Below, in pieces: positions 1 to 11,818 of a DNA stretch of 46,458 nt. The DNA is from Cyclospora cayetanensis (taxonomy: Eukaryota > Apicomplexa > Conoidasida > Eucoccidiorida > Eimeriidae). The notes beneath the pieces are model-generated. The model did not search any database, was not told the DNA's origin, and worked only from the letters and a program-made list of their open reading frames with translations. Position 1 is the stretch's first letter; each line of letters starts with the position of its first letter. The position numbers were made by a program, and so were the translations under genes. The DNA is taken from the NCBI RefSeq assembly GCF_002999335.1, contig NW_020312197.1, forward strand, positions 1 to 46,458. The letters are read 5' to 3'.

Positions 1-239
1 CCTCTGTGCCGGCCACAGCCAGCCTATTCTCATATGGATCGATCACAGGAGTAGCGGTCCAGGCATATTCAAAGTTGAAGTATCGGTGATAAGATGCAAA
101 CGCATTCGACTTACAAAATGTATTTCGGACTAAAAACTAAAGGCCTAAAGCTAAAGGGCGCACCTCGGTGAAGTTTTGCTGGATCTAACTTGATTCCCGT
201 AGCCAAACGCACACGGAATTCCAGAAACACAATTGTGCT

Positions 240-737
240 CACGGAAGATATACACTTGCGTCAATCTGAGTACCGATGCTTGCTCGATGCAGCTGACGCA
301 CACGCCGTAGGTGCTGTAGATGCTCTTGAACGTTTCGGCGAAACCCTACGCTGCGGTCCATGTAGACAGCCATCCAGTCCTCCATGACAGGCTACTGACA
401 ATGCTGTTAGACTTGTCGTTGTAGTGTTTTGGGGATATTGAAGAGTATAACCGGCACCCAGGGTACTCGACGCTGCAAACACGAGTGTGAAGCGCTGTTT
501 TGCGCTTGGCGTCAGGGTGAATAGGGATGTGTAAGATTGCGTCTGGAAGCTAAATGTCGTTAAGACTCGTGGGCCTCTTAGAATGTGAGGCGATTCAGCG
601 TTGCGAAGCATTCGGAGTTTCCGATATACAGTGCTCTTCTTTAGGGGCTCACAGTCAACACAAATGTGCCACATTCCGTCCTTTTTTGTCATCACTACCG
701 GGTTGTACATAGAATCAGTAGTGAATTCTTCCACTTT
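240..737 (-). pseudogene. Reverse transcriptase fragment of retroelement copy A, frameshifted
   Basis: The frame at 734-261 begins with the RT block N-P-V-V-M-T-K-K-D-G, then I-C-V-D, then K-K-S-T-V, matching the first palm motifs of Ty3/gypsy RT (family pattern SPVVLVRKKDG...RMCVDYRALNKVT). A weaker stretch ending LTPSAKQR fits the block around the first catalytic aspartate. Near 410 the match moves to another frame, where VYMD-RSVGF at about 335-370 is followed by EHLQHLRRV; this corresponds to the YxDD box and the following helix. The second aspartate of the box reads as arginine. Frameshift, in-frame stops and the missing catalytic residue show that the enzyme is dead. The neighbouring protease and zinc knuckle lie upstream on the same strand. 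Confidence 0.72.
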
Positions 738-1329
738 GTCCTTTTCTGGTATATCATCCGCCCAAATTTCAATGGTTTGCTTATGCTGTTGGGATTGTTG
801 ATAGTTTGGAACGTATTAAGAGCTAACACAGGGATTTGCTGCATGCGGTGCACTGAACAACCAGTAGCTGGCCAGTGTGTTGGCAGTTCCTCAATGTTTA
901 GTACGTTCGCGAATTCCCCCTTGATATTTACTTGGTGATTCTAGATTCTCTTCGTTGGAATGTTCAGTCAAATCCCTCAAAGAAGAATTGTTTCGAATAA
1001 GGCGAAAGGCATGCTCTGAACCGTCTTCTCGTGCTGCTCTGCTGAGCCACACTCATGAAGATTCTGCCTCACGTGGTTGAGATGCTGACTCTAGCACACA
1101 CACCATAGATGACAAGGACACTGTTAGAGGGACAAGGAGCCGCTTTCTCCTGGAGCTTCCCGGCACACTAACCTGCACAACGCGCAGCTGTCCCCGCATG
1201 CGCACCTTTCATTGGTTTGCTCATGGCCTACCATGGAAAACTTGACTGTGCACCAGTCCAACATAGAAGTTGCAGACCATGCTGATAGTACCGTACTCCA
1301 TTTCACAGCAGCTTTTGACTTCAGCAGCC

Positions 1330-1500
1330 TGGCCGATGCTTGAGTTCTGCTTCCCGGTTGTAAAAACTAGTGGAAACCTGAGTCTTAGGGAGTGCTCCAG
1401 CAAATGAAGAAGCAAATTCTACTTCTGGGCCGTCTACACAGGAGATACTCAGTTTGCAGCCACTATCAAGTAATGCTAGCAATTATTGACCATTGATGTG
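1330..1500 (-). pseudogene. Retropepsin-like protease fragment of copy A
   Basis: On the minus strand the frame reads HINGQ, a stop, then LLALLDSGCKLSIS, with the D-S-G triad at 1459-1467. A hydrophobic strand followed by D-[ST]-G is the active-site signature of retroviral-type aspartic proteases, which in LTR elements sit between the gag zinc knuckle and RT, exactly as here. A stop lies just before the motif and the downstream frame also breaks. It is called from the motif and its position; a chance DSG would be unremarkable on its own. Confidence 0.55.
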
Positions 1501-1675
1501 AGCTTGTCTTTTGTCGAAATTGCCGCGGGATGGTGTTCCTCATCTGTGGCTTCATCGTCGCTGTCCGGCTGCACTGAGCGTCAGCCAGCGTGAGGGGCTT
1601 TCCAGTCCCCTAATGCGCCTGTTTTGCTTGCCACGCCGCCTGCTTCCGATGGGGCAGTCCATATTCCATGCGTTT

Positions 1676-1720
1676 GTAGTTTAGGCGAATACGGCCCGAT
1701 ATTCCACAGTTGAAGTGTAT
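1676..1720 (-). pseudogene. Degenerate gag CCHC zinc knuckle (copy A)
   Basis: Aligning this stretch with copy B near 17.95 kb, and allowing for a 2-base insertion in copy A, gives the pattern CFNCG-x-x-G-x-I-R-x-x-[C/Y]-K-R-M on the minus strand, which is the spacing of a CX2CX4HX4C nucleocapsid knuckle. In this copy the first and last cysteine positions read as tyrosine codons (tac, one transition from tgc) and the histidine position reads arginine. It precedes the protease motif, as in gag-pol. Confidence 0.55.
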
Positions 1721-3083
1721 GCGTCGGGGGGGCTGTCTGGGGCTGCGTAGGAGCCCAGGATTTTTCCTGCTTTCCTTTTTCGCTCACCCAGACTGTAGGC
1801 CAGGGTAGGTTGACATGCTACCAATACGTTGGGACTCTCTAGCTGGTTTTATCTCTCAAGCCAAAGATGAAGAAGGTACGCCCATTCGCTCCTGTTTGTG
1901 GGAGACTCACCGGTGGTTGTTTATTTGCTTAGTCGCTGCCCATCGTGCGATTACCTAAAGTGACACTTCGGATACACCTGGGATATAGTACTGAGAAAGA
2001 GATTGTTTATCTGCGTTGTGGCTTTCCAGGGCCGAAATTTCATGTTTCTCGGCATACCGATTTATTTATAGTTTTTCCTGCTTAGGCTTTTCCGCTCTCC
2101 CACAGCTTGCTGGTAAGGTGATCTCTGCATGAACAAATGATTCACATGTGTACTAACCATGTAATAATCCTTGATGACAGGCAGCTTCGTCTACATGAAT
2201 AGAGCCACCAGTGACGTGTCCGTTCCTACTTATGAGTATGCCGAAAGGAAAACCCGATTCCCCTCATCTCGGCAGTACGAAGCGAGGCACACCCCTAACC
2301 GACTGATGCAATTTTCGGTTATCTGCCCTTAAGGGCCTCATACTCTGTTGATCAGAATAAACTCATCAACACATCCATAGACATTTATGCAGCTGAAAAA
2401 TCATGCTTTTCTACTAGCTGGCAGCTGGCACTTTCATATGAGTTTGCCGGCCGGCTATGCTGCCCCACCAGGCAGTAAGTCACAGTCTGTACCCGTCAAC
2501 AGATGCCTTTATTCAAGCTTGATGTCATAAAAACAGAATAGTATATGGCAAGCTGGTACTCGATGGACAAATGTAATTCGTTGCTTTTGTTCGTAATCTT
2601 GTATCTAAGTGCCCATATAGTTGAGGCTGCTTGCTAGTTCCAACATATAAACTGATCACAAGCATTCATGGTTGCAGCGAAACCTGAAATCCCGACTACC
2701 TCCATAGCCACTTGAAGGGGGTAAAACACCTGCATTGAACCATGTAGCACTAACTGTAACGCTTTATTTATTGTTTGCGTGATGATATATTTAATTCCTG
2801 ACTCAATACATAATAATATACCTGTAGTTGTGGAGGGCTTTTCTAAAGAATTAGTGCCTTACCCCCGAAGCTTCGAATTCATCGACATAACGGGAGAGAG
2901 ATAGCTACGCTGCGCGTGACTAGATCCTCTAAGCACCTTGAATATACAGTTAGTTGCACAAAGCAACTAGTGCATATGCACACAAAATTTCATCTTCTTG
3001 TGCGATCACTGTTCTCTGCAACAAATCGTAACAAAAAGCTTGCCAATTAATAAATAATTCACCAGTTCTCAAGTCAAATATAG

Positions 3084-3356
3084 CTAGCACTGCAAATAGT
3101 CTTGTTGCATAGCTTTGCCGCATTCATTCTTTCGGCACTCCGCATACTGCTTGCTAAAGCGGCGATTCAGCACACTCGATACGTCGAGTATTTCGAAGTT
3201 TTCCCCGTGTATCTTTCGAATTACTTTTGTTTGTAGCTTAGAAGCAGCTTCGAGGATATATTTTCCAGAATTTTCAACAAAATCATGAATGTGGGATAGC
3301 TCTATTATTTGTAATTTCCCTGATTCCAATAACTTATCGTCCTCGGCTCTACTCAT
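3084..3356 (-). other. 90-codon open frame at the edge of repeat copy A, unrecognised
   Basis: An uninterrupted minus-strand frame of 90 codons, rich in charged residues, ends in ...NECGKAMQQDYLQC. The last dozen codons and the stop align in frame with copy B around 19.26-19.30 kb (GKA followed by a tag stop at nearly the same distance). It could therefore be the 3' end of a reading frame carried by the repeat, or it could be chance. No family is recognised. Confidence 0.25.
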
Positions 3357-4163
3357 TAGCTGGAAGTTCGTCCCAAGAAGTGGCTCGGATACGAATTAGG
3401 TCCACGAGCAGAGAGAGGCTGCAGATTTTCTCCGCTTGCAAACAGGGGCAAGTGCATTGACGTACAAACAGTACATCGGCACACTGTGTAGCACAGCTGA
3501 CAGATACGCGGACAGCAAATACTCTGCAAATAAGGCAGACTCCTGCCCTAATGGACCGATTTGAGGCATTTGAACACCGCTAAAGAGCCCATATGAATTG
3601 AATCGAACTTATCTACCACGCCGAGGGCCACGTCTCCGCAGGCATGGGATCTTGCGACAATAAGACTCTAGCAACCGTACCACTGACTAGTACAGCCACT
3701 GTAGTTCGTAGAGTCTGAAGTTTAAGGAGCAGGATCTCCCTACTGTCAAGTTTTTGACTGGGGCCCCACGCATGCATGCAGCCCATCAAAAAATGGGGTC
3801 GGCCACGAAGGCGCTACAGGTCCGCCTGCAGGGAATTTCAGGGTTGCGGATCTCTCCTTGGCCGACTTCCGCTTTCTTTTTTGTAGTTCATCATTAATTG
3901 AAACTCCTGTACTTATGCTGGTGGAAACTGGGCGGCGTCAGAAGCGGAAGTCCTCGTCGGGGGGTTGGCGCTGCAGCGGCAGAGGCGGTGGCCAGGCAGC
4001 AGCTTTCTGCTTCCCGAGGGATATAGAGCAAGGGCTTTGTCTCATTGGACTTGCCCTCGGTGCTGCCCGCGCTGGCACAGCCTTCTCAGGAGCATCAGTA
4101 CAAGCGGCAGTAGCAGGGTTGCAGAGGGTGTGCCAGCAACAGCTTTAGTGCGTGGCGCGGAGG
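3357..4163. other. Intergenic region and presumed promoter/5' leader of the MTR4-like gene
   Basis: No protein-family match is seen. A 96-codon frame (3858-4148) lacks an ATG near its start and ends just before the MTR4-like ATG, so it is best read as leader sequence. The GC content rises from about 3.9 kb onward toward the gene. No defined promoter element can be called. Confidence 0.4.
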
Positions 4164-7100
4164 ATGGAGGGCAAAGAGGCCGAGTCTTTAGACGCGCTCT
4201 TTGCTGTCTTCAATGACGGAGGCGCACCGACCGGACAGCCACCAGCAGCGGCAACAACGAGGGCTGCTGCTCGTGCTCCTGCTTCGCATGGTGCTGCTGT
4301 TGCTGCTGCAAAGGAAAAGAAAGAAACAGCTGGTACCAGCGGCAAGCGGGCAGGCAGCTCGTCCGAGCAAAAAGCAAGGAAAAAGCGGCGTGGTACTCCC
4401 GCTTCCCCTGAGACATCCCATGCTGCCCCCATAGCCGCAGTCAAAAAATCCGTGGAGGCGTCTGAACCCGAAGCACCAGCGGAGCTGGCTGTTACTTCAG
4501 TCAAAGCAGGGGAGACGCAGAGAGCGGATTCCGAAATTCCCGTAGTCGAGAAAGCCTTCAGAGATGCTCCCGTAAGTGATGGTTTGGTAACCCGCGTGCT
4601 GCTGTCTGATAAGAACTGCCTCCACGAAGTGGTCTATCCGGAGGGCAGTCCGACGCGATTCAGAGATTTCCAGCTGCAGACGACTCTTGCAGCCGAGGAA
4701 CATGCAGCAGCCGATTCAGGAGCAACAGCAGATCCAAGAACTACGACACCGACTGCCGCACGTCCACCTCCAGAAGACGACAAGACCCTGAACTCTCCCT
4801 CCACAGAAGACGCCACAGCACAAGACACAGGCGCAACACCGAGCACTGCGAATGGGGAGGACCCCGTCTGTACAATTCCATCCCTGTCTCCCTCAGCAGA
4901 AGCGGCGACAACGGAAGAGCTGCCTCGTGCTGCAGCGAGGCAGTGGAAGTTCGTCCTCGACACCTTTCAGCAGCGCAGTGTGCTGTGCCTTGAAGCTGGC
5001 GAGAACGTTTTGGTCGCCGCCCACACGTCTGCCGGAAAGACAGTTGTTGCAGAGTATGCAATCGCTATGGCCTTGAGGGATAAGCAGCGAGTCGTTTACA
5101 CCAGCCCTATCAAGGTACAGCGTTTCCCCCTTTCCGCACTGCCACGCATGGGGTTTTTCTTGCTGTCTGTACAGCCCATTGCCATGTTTGCTCGAACGCT
5201 TGCCTTTTTCTGCTGCTCCGGGCTGTCGTGCACGCCGATCGGGATATTTCGCCTCTGGACTGCCGTGGCTGCTGGTGCACTTGCGTCGCTGCGACGTCTG
5301 CGCTTCACCTTATTTCTTCCCGTCACTCTCTTGAAGGCCATTCTACCAGTGCCTCTCGAATGGCATTGGCTAGTGCCGAAATTTCGCTGCTGCTGGCCAC
5401 ATTGCTGCTGATGCTGCAGGCACTGTCAAATCAAAAATACAGGGATCTCTGCGATATCTTTGGGACTGAAAGCGTAGGGCTCCTTACGGGAGATGTGTCG
5501 GTTCATCCGGAGGCCTCTATCGTCGTGATGACGACAGAAATTCTCAGGAGCATGCTCTACAGAGGCTCTGTGCTCGTTAGGGAGGTGCGTTGTAGGTTTT
5601 TGCTGCAACTGCAGCAACACAGCTGCATTGAGAATTTCTTTTGACGTAGCACCCATTATACGGCGGCTGCCGCTGCTGTCTCGTGGTTTCTTGGCGCTAC
5701 GTTCAATTTCAGCGGAGTGCGCTGTCAGTCCCGCGTGCTGCATGTGGTCTGCTGTTGTAATCACGGAAGGCTTAGGGAGAGTTTGATGTTTGGTGTCTGG
5801 CGAGGCGATGTGTATTGTTGTGCTTGTGTGCTTCGTCTGTGTTACTGGGGATTCGAGATCTGCTTCCACTTTTGAGTGCTGCAACACATGGGGAGGGAGA
5901 GGGGGACTGACTGACCGACTTGCTGGCTGTTCCTTTCCGGAAAAGTTCGTACACTTTAAGGGTGAGGGGCCCTCTCATCATCTTCATAGCTCCTGCTGCC
6001 TGCTGACGCTGTGCTCGTGCCGCTGCAGGTTCGTTGGGTAGTGTACGATGAGATTCATTACATGCGAGACAGGGAGCGAGGAGTGGTTTGGGAAGAAAGT
6101 ATCATTTTATTGCCACCGGGTTCTCGACTGGTGTTTTTGTCGGCTACCATTCCAAATGCGAGGGAGTTTGCTTGCTGGATCGCTGCTCTGAAGCGACAGC
6201 CCTGCCACGTTTTGTATACGGAGAAGCGGCCTACTCCGCTGCAGCACTACATGTACCCCCAGGGGGGGGAAGGCGTGTTTCTCGTTATGGACGAACACAA
6301 AGTCTTCCGAGAAGACAGCTTCCTGCGGGCTGTCGGGACGCTCCAGCAGGTTGTCGAGCAGCAGCAGCAGCAACAAAAGGGCAGAAGAAAGACTCGCAGC
6401 AGCATTACCAAGATCCTCCTCATGTGCGAAATGCGAAACTATACGCCAGTCATCGTGTTTTGTTTCTCCAAGAAAGAGTGCGAAGCGAATGCGCAGGCAC
6501 TTATTGGACGGGGAGACGGCAGCCCTACTGGTAACAGTAGCGGATCGGTTAGCCTCACGAGTGAAGAAGAGAGAAAACTCATCGCAGAAATCTTCCAAAA
6601 CGCTGTCAATACGCTTGATGAAGAGGACAGGCAACTCCCGCAGGTAGCACACCCCTATAAGAACAGTTCTTAGCAAGCTTTCAGAATCCTACCTGAAGGG
6701 CCTCCCTTACAGAGAGAGAAGTGCAGGCTTGAAATTCCGTTCTGGAGTGCTCCTTGGTAGAAGTGCATGAAGGGATAAAGCTCTGGGGTTGTAGAGGCTT
6801 GCTGACCATGATAGACGGGTTGAAGCGTGATGCTCTATCTATATTATTTGGAGTGAAGGGCCTGTATGCAGATCAAATCGATTCTCCCTCTCTTATTGCG
6901 AGGCATTGGAATTCACCACGGAGGGCTTCTGCCATTTGTTAGGGAAATCATCGAGATCCTTTTCCAGGTATGAACCCGAAACTAGAGATTTGGACTGTTT
7001 TGCGTCGATTGGCAGCTCAATATGCGGGAATCTTTGGGTTGTTTTTGTCCCATTGTGCGCGTTTTGCTGCCAGTCATGGTGTTGCTGCCAGTGTTTTTGT

Positions 7101-8120
7101 GCATGTTGTATTAGGAGTCTCTCATTCGCGTATTATTTAGCACCGAGACGTTCAGCATGGGGGTGAACATGCCAGCCAAGACTGTTGTCTTCACTGCTAT
7201 TCGGAAGTGGGATGGAGTCGCGTATCGGTTGCTTAATGGAGGGGAATACATTCAGATGGCCGGCAGAGCTGGTAGAAGAGGGCTTGATGACAGAGGTACA
7301 GGGGTTGTTTTCTGATCGCTGCTTGCATGTAGCTGACGCTGCCCGTGTTGAGGCTGCTGCTGCTCACTTGCCGCTTGTTGCTGCTGCTCATTTGCCGCTT
7401 GTTGCTCCTCTTGCGAGAGCGTCGTCTGCAGCCACCGTGCCGTCTCTCCTGCTGTGCGGTTAGGCGCATCAGCAATTTGCGAGAGGATCTGCGCTTAAAG
7501 CCTCTCAGCGGCCTTCCCACCAAACATAACGGTTTGAACGGTTGCTCTTGCGTTGGCTTGTGGGGTATCAGGCATCGCGATCATCATGTTCGATGAGCAA
7601 GTAGATCCGGAGGAAGCGAAGGGCCTCTTCACGGGCGGAGCTGCCCCACTCATCTCTTCGTTTCATTTGGGGTTCAACATGCTGCTCAACCTATTTAGGA
7701 TTGAAGACGCGGATCCAGCATATATGATATCGCGGAGTTTTGCCTATGTGCGTTGTCAGGGTAGCGTAGCGGAAATATGTATATATATATTATGTATATC
7801 CTGGGATTTTTTTGCTTGATTTTTTATTTCTGAGCGGCGTCAAGCAGCAGTACGCCCTTGCGTAGAAGGGCCGCATGCTGCGTGTTGGTGTGTGCTGATG
7901 ACGCTCTGTTGTTTGAACAGTTCCAGCAGCACCGGCGCTCACTTGGACTGCACCAGGAGTTGCAGGAGTTGCAGGAGAAGTTGCAAGCAGCGGCAGACAT
8001 TCGCTCCTTGGTATCCCTGCCCGAGGGCACTAAGGAACCGGACTTTGACGTGGAAGAGGTATGCTGTTGACGCTTGTAATTTTTAGCCCAATTTCCCGCT
8101 GCAGATTGCGGTAGTCAGAC

Positions 8121-8177
<57 letters not shown>

Positions 8178-11100
8178 ATAGCCCCTGAGGCACTATTGAA
8201 AAGCCTTTGATGAGCGGCCACGAGAAGAGAAACCTGCCTTTTATGCGGTATTGCATGGGAAGGCGCATGGGTTGTTGTCTCTCTGTGCCTCAGGCGATAT
8301 GCAGCTTCTACGGCCGAAAGCATGAGCTGCTGCAGCAGGGTCGCTTGCTGCGCGCAATCGCCATGCAGCCGCAGCACCTCGTGCGATTTCTGCAGCCTGG
8401 TCGTCTTGTGTCTCTTGTGGAGGACGATGGCACTGAGTGGGGATGGGCTACTTGCGTTCACAAGGTAACTCCGATGCCAGTTCCGTCGAAGCTTGAAATC
8501 CTCCTTGACTTTGAGGAGAGCGGAGCGAGAGTTGGAGGAGAAAGCGCCTGCGTTCTTCCGCATGCCACCAGAGCCGCCTTAGAAAAATACACACTGGGGG
8601 TGTGTCTTTGTCCGTCTGCAGCTTCAAAAGCGCAAAGTCCCCTCTACAAACGCGCATGAAGGTCCTGTCGAGCAGCTGCTAGTGCACTGCCTCGTTAGCT
8701 GCAATCCAACATCTGTCCAGCCTCTTGAATGCAAGGAAGGAACCTCTGGGAAGGCCCTAGGCAATGTGCCTCTACTAAGGCCAAAAAAGCCAAGACCGGC
8801 TCCTCCTGTTGGAGAGGAGGGCAAGGACTATGTGCTTGAGGTAGCTCACTTCCTGCCGCCGAATGCTGCAGCAGGAGCAGGAGCAGCAGCAGCAGCAGCT
8901 CATGCGCTTGCTGCACTCCGCAACGGCGGCTTTGGGGGGTGATGCGGGGGGGAGGGGGTGTTACTGAGGGTGTTTTTTGTGTGGGTGGGGGCGTGAAGTT
9001 GTGCGGACAAAATGGTGTTTTCTGTGGTTGCGAATTTACATGAGGCTCTCCGCGTCTCATGAAGATAACAGTGGGGTATGAGGGAAGCTCTTTGCTTCGC
9101 GGCGTCGTCTGCGCGTGCCTTGCGAGATCCAAGTGGCCTTGGCGCTTGCTGCCTGTGTGTTTCCGTTGCTGCTGCTGCAGATAGTTCCGTTCAGCGTGTC
9201 TTGCGTCTCTCGCGTCAGCAAATGCAAGATGTCTCTGCCAGCTGGAGGCGATGTCGAGTCCGCTGACGCCCGCCGCAGCATTTGTTTCCAGCTGCAGATC
9301 ATTCAAGACAAGTTCAAGGTCAGAGTTTCCTCTTTTTCTTGGTTTGCGGGCGGCGTAGACACTTGGAGGCCTGTGAGCAGACGCGCACAACAGCGTATGA
9401 GGGATCTCCGCACGGGGATTGATTGCCGCCTTGGGGGTGTAACAGTTTGAGGCCCTTCAGAAGAATCCAAGAAGGGCTGTTTTCTAGGCACCGTTTTTGT
9501 GGATTTCGCCGTTCGAAAAAAACACCGCCGGGTGGAACGTTGCGGAACGTGGAGGGCCAGAAGGAGGCTTCTGTCTCGCGTATTTTGCTGTGCGAGGGGC
9601 TAATCATCCGCTTAAACAGATGCTTTCTCTGTGTTGCTGTACCTACAGGACTGTGGGGGTTTGCCGTTGCTGGATCCAGTGGTGGACATGAAGGTTGATC
9701 ATCCTCAGCTGGCGGTGCGTGGCGAGGGTTATCATTTCCTAAGGCCGTGAATCTTTGAATGGCAGCGGTGTATGGCGTGCCGCAGCAGCAGAAGCTGCAT
9801 GCTTTAGGGAGGCTTTTTTAAAGCCCTCGTGCGAACTGTGCTGTAGCGCATGCATCTGTCTCTGCATGCGGGCCTGCAACTTGCTACGCATTGGGAACCT
9901 GGTGTGCTCAGGAGCTGGTGAGCCGCATGGCTGCCTCTGAGGCGGCGTTAAAGGAGAATCCGTTCAACGAGCACCCTCTTTGCGCCCTCTATTATGCAGC
10001 GCAGCACAGGCGCATGCAGATGGAGTCAAGGCTGCGGCACATTAGGACTGAGCTGGATGCCCAAAAAGAGACGGCTATCAAGGTGAGACGGGTGTTTGAG
10101 CAAACGGATGCTTTATGAGAGGGGCGGGGGGGCGTCGTGTGTTAGGAATGCTAGTAGTATAGCGCGTGGGAAACATAGAGGCGAAATGTGGGGGGGCCGA
10201 AGAAACATGCAGAAAAGCGAAATCCGGCGAGCTTTCGGAAGCATTTTTTACCGCGCCTTGGCAGAGTTGATTTGTCACGAAAGGGAGCGCGTATTCTGGC
10301 ACGTAGAGCTACTGGAATGACTCCTGTACATACACGTACAGAGATACATGGATGGTTCTACCACGGAAGGGGTGAAGGCCGGCTAGATTTCTATTTGACT
10401 TGGGAGAGGATACAAGTCCACATCGAAGCCCGCACTTGAACAGAGACAAAAATAGCACCGACTTGCGAGGGGAAAAAACAAAGGGAGTCACGCAACCTCG
10501 GCGTGCCGGCTTAGTTTTGGTAGGGATCTGGAAATTCGCAAGCGAGGGGGCAGGATGCGACTGAGTGGAGAAGGCGGGCAGGAGATACACATGTGAAATG
10601 CTCATCCTGCTGCTTCGTTATGTGCGTGCTTCTAAAGGACTCGCTGCGGAGCATGCGCCGTGTACTACACCGTTTGGGATTTCTTGAGGGAGAGGACGTG
10701 GTAACGCTAAAGGGTCGAGTGGCTTGCGAAGTCTCAACAGCCGACGAGCTGTTGGCGTCGGAGCTCCTGTTCTCGAACGCGCTGAAGGATCTTACACCGG
10801 AGGAACTATGCGCAGTCCTCAGCTGTCTCGTGTGCCACGAGAAACACGATGAACCTGAGCCAACAGAACCTAGGCTTCTAGCAGGTAGGAGGTCTGCCCT
10901 CTCTGTTGCTGCATTCCGATCGAGCTTTTTAATGCCCGTGGCACCCAGCGTGTTGCTGCTGCATTCGTGTGAGGGCCCCCCTTTGGACGCCTTTGAGTCG
11001 CCGTCTTCCTCCTCCCGCCGCCTGTGCCTCTGTTGGCTTTTGTTGCGTTGCATGCATTGTTGAGGGGACGTTTTTGCCTCCCTTCCTGCCGTGTTGTGTC

Positions 11101-11818
11101 TTTGTCGGCGGTGAGGAGGCCAGCGTCTTTTCCGCCTGTGTTTTCTTCTGCCTCGCTGATGTTGCGTCATGATGTCTGTGGTGCTCCTCCTTGGGCAGCA
11201 AGCAGCAGCTGTTGCGTCATGATCTCTGTGGTGCTTCTCCTTAGGCAGCAAGCAGCAGCCGCTTCTTTGGGGGAAGCAGGGGGGAGAAGGGGGAGTCCAT
11301 GAGCAGGGGGATCTTCCGCTGCGTGCTTCTCTTTTGCTGCATCTGTTGCCCGTTTCTTGACTGTGTGTCCAATTTGGGATATATATATACTTGTGCCCGC
11401 AGGTGTGCAGAAGGTGCGAGAGGTCGCTCGCTATATAGCGAGGGTTTTTGTGGAATGCGGCTACGTGTGGGGCAGTGGGCCTCCCTCAGAGGAGCAGCAG
11501 CTGCAGCTGCAGCAGCAGCAGCAGCTGCAGGAAGAGAAGGAGGTTGAGGCTGTGGAGGCCTATGTCAACAATTTCAAGCACGCCCTAGTATCTTTGACGT
11601 ATGGCTGGGCAAGCGGCAAGTCTTTTGCTTCTCTTATAAGGAACACTTCTCTTTATGAGGGCACTGTAATTCGCTGCATGCGAAGACTTGAAGAACTCTT
11701 GCGACAGCTCGCGTGCGCTGCAAAGGCGATTGGGAACGAAGAGCTGGAAGTGAAGTGTGTTTCCGCCATTAGACAGCTCAGGAGGGGTATTATCTTCTCT
11801 TCTTCCCTTTACCTCTAA
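4164..11818 (+). CDS. MTR4: MTR4/SKI2-family DExH-box RNA helicase, 14 exons
   Basis: Nuclear 3'-5' RNA helicase that feeds RNAs to the exosome, alone or in a TRAMP-like complex. Exons: 4164-5114, 5420-5584, 6029-6643, 6872-6967, 7115-7295, 7572-7747, 7921-8058, 8294-8464, 8622-8840, 9181-9318, 9649-9714, 9912-10082, 10638-10884, 11403-11818; all introns GT-AG with consistent phase, predicting 1249 aa (fungal and animal MTR4 are about 1040-1070). Residues 1 to about 250 are Ala/Thr/Pro-rich and low complexity. Visible motifs: Walker A AHTSAGKT (286-293), DEIH box (379-382), SAT (410-412), HHGGLLP in exon 4, [12 protein letters not shown] in exon 5, [10 protein letters not shown] (about 656-665). 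Exons 7-12 fit the arch/KOW region with weaker identity; exons 13-14 give the DSHCT domain, ending SSSLYL as in MTR4. RGVVWEE and RPTPLQHY favour MTR4 over SKI2. The start is the first ATG in the frame ([16 protein letters not shown], like the DLFDVF start of yeast MTR4); an earlier GTG is not used. Gln runs interrupt exons 3 and 14. Confidence 0.93.
8121..8178 (+). repeat. (GTA)n microsatellite, about 19 copies, in an MTR4-like intron
   Basis: A pure trinucleotide array lies inside the intron at 8059-8293, between the exon ending at 8058 and the one starting at 8294. It leaves the splice sites intact. It produces long Leu or Thr frames on the minus strand that are not genes. Confidence 0.95.
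11161..11260 (+). repeat. 50-bp tandem duplication in the last MTR4-like intron
   Basis: Two adjacent 50-bp units, 11161-11210 and 11211-11260, each start gttgcgtcatgat and end in agcagcagc plus one base, with a few substitutions between them. They lie in the intron 10885-11402. Confidence 0.85.

Larger units (their letters stand above)
1..3120 (-). mobile_element. Decayed Ty3/gypsy-like LTR retrotransposon remnant (copy A), cut by the window start
   Basis: Read on the minus strand, three retroelement hallmarks occur in the canonical gag-pro-RT order: a degenerate CCHC zinc knuckle near 1676-1720, a retropepsin-like LLDSGC motif near 1456-1473, and reverse transcriptase blocks between about 740 and 240. 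The frames are broken by stops and shifts, so the copy is not functional. About 1.5 kb of it (roughly 1575-3120) reappears in diverged form near 17.8-19.3 kb in the same orientation, which supports a dispersed element rather than a host gene. The upstream part (about 1900-3120) should hold the start of gag and perhaps a 5' LTR, but I could not define LTR ends. RNase H and integrase would lie beyond position 1. The motif order fits Ty3/gypsy or a related LTR element; assignment to a clade would need the missing integrase. Confidence 0.72.

Noticed and set aside
3858..4148. 96-codon plus frame just before the MTR4-like gene
   Set aside because: It lacks a nearby ATG, has no family match and ends before the MTR4 start; treated as 5' leader.
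4145..4963. Ala/Ser-rich minus frames opposite MTR4 exon 1
   Set aside because: They are shadows of the low-complexity N-terminal coding sequence.
8030..8563. 177-codon minus frame with a long Thr run
   Set aside because: It is a shadow of the (GTA) array and MTR4 exon 8.
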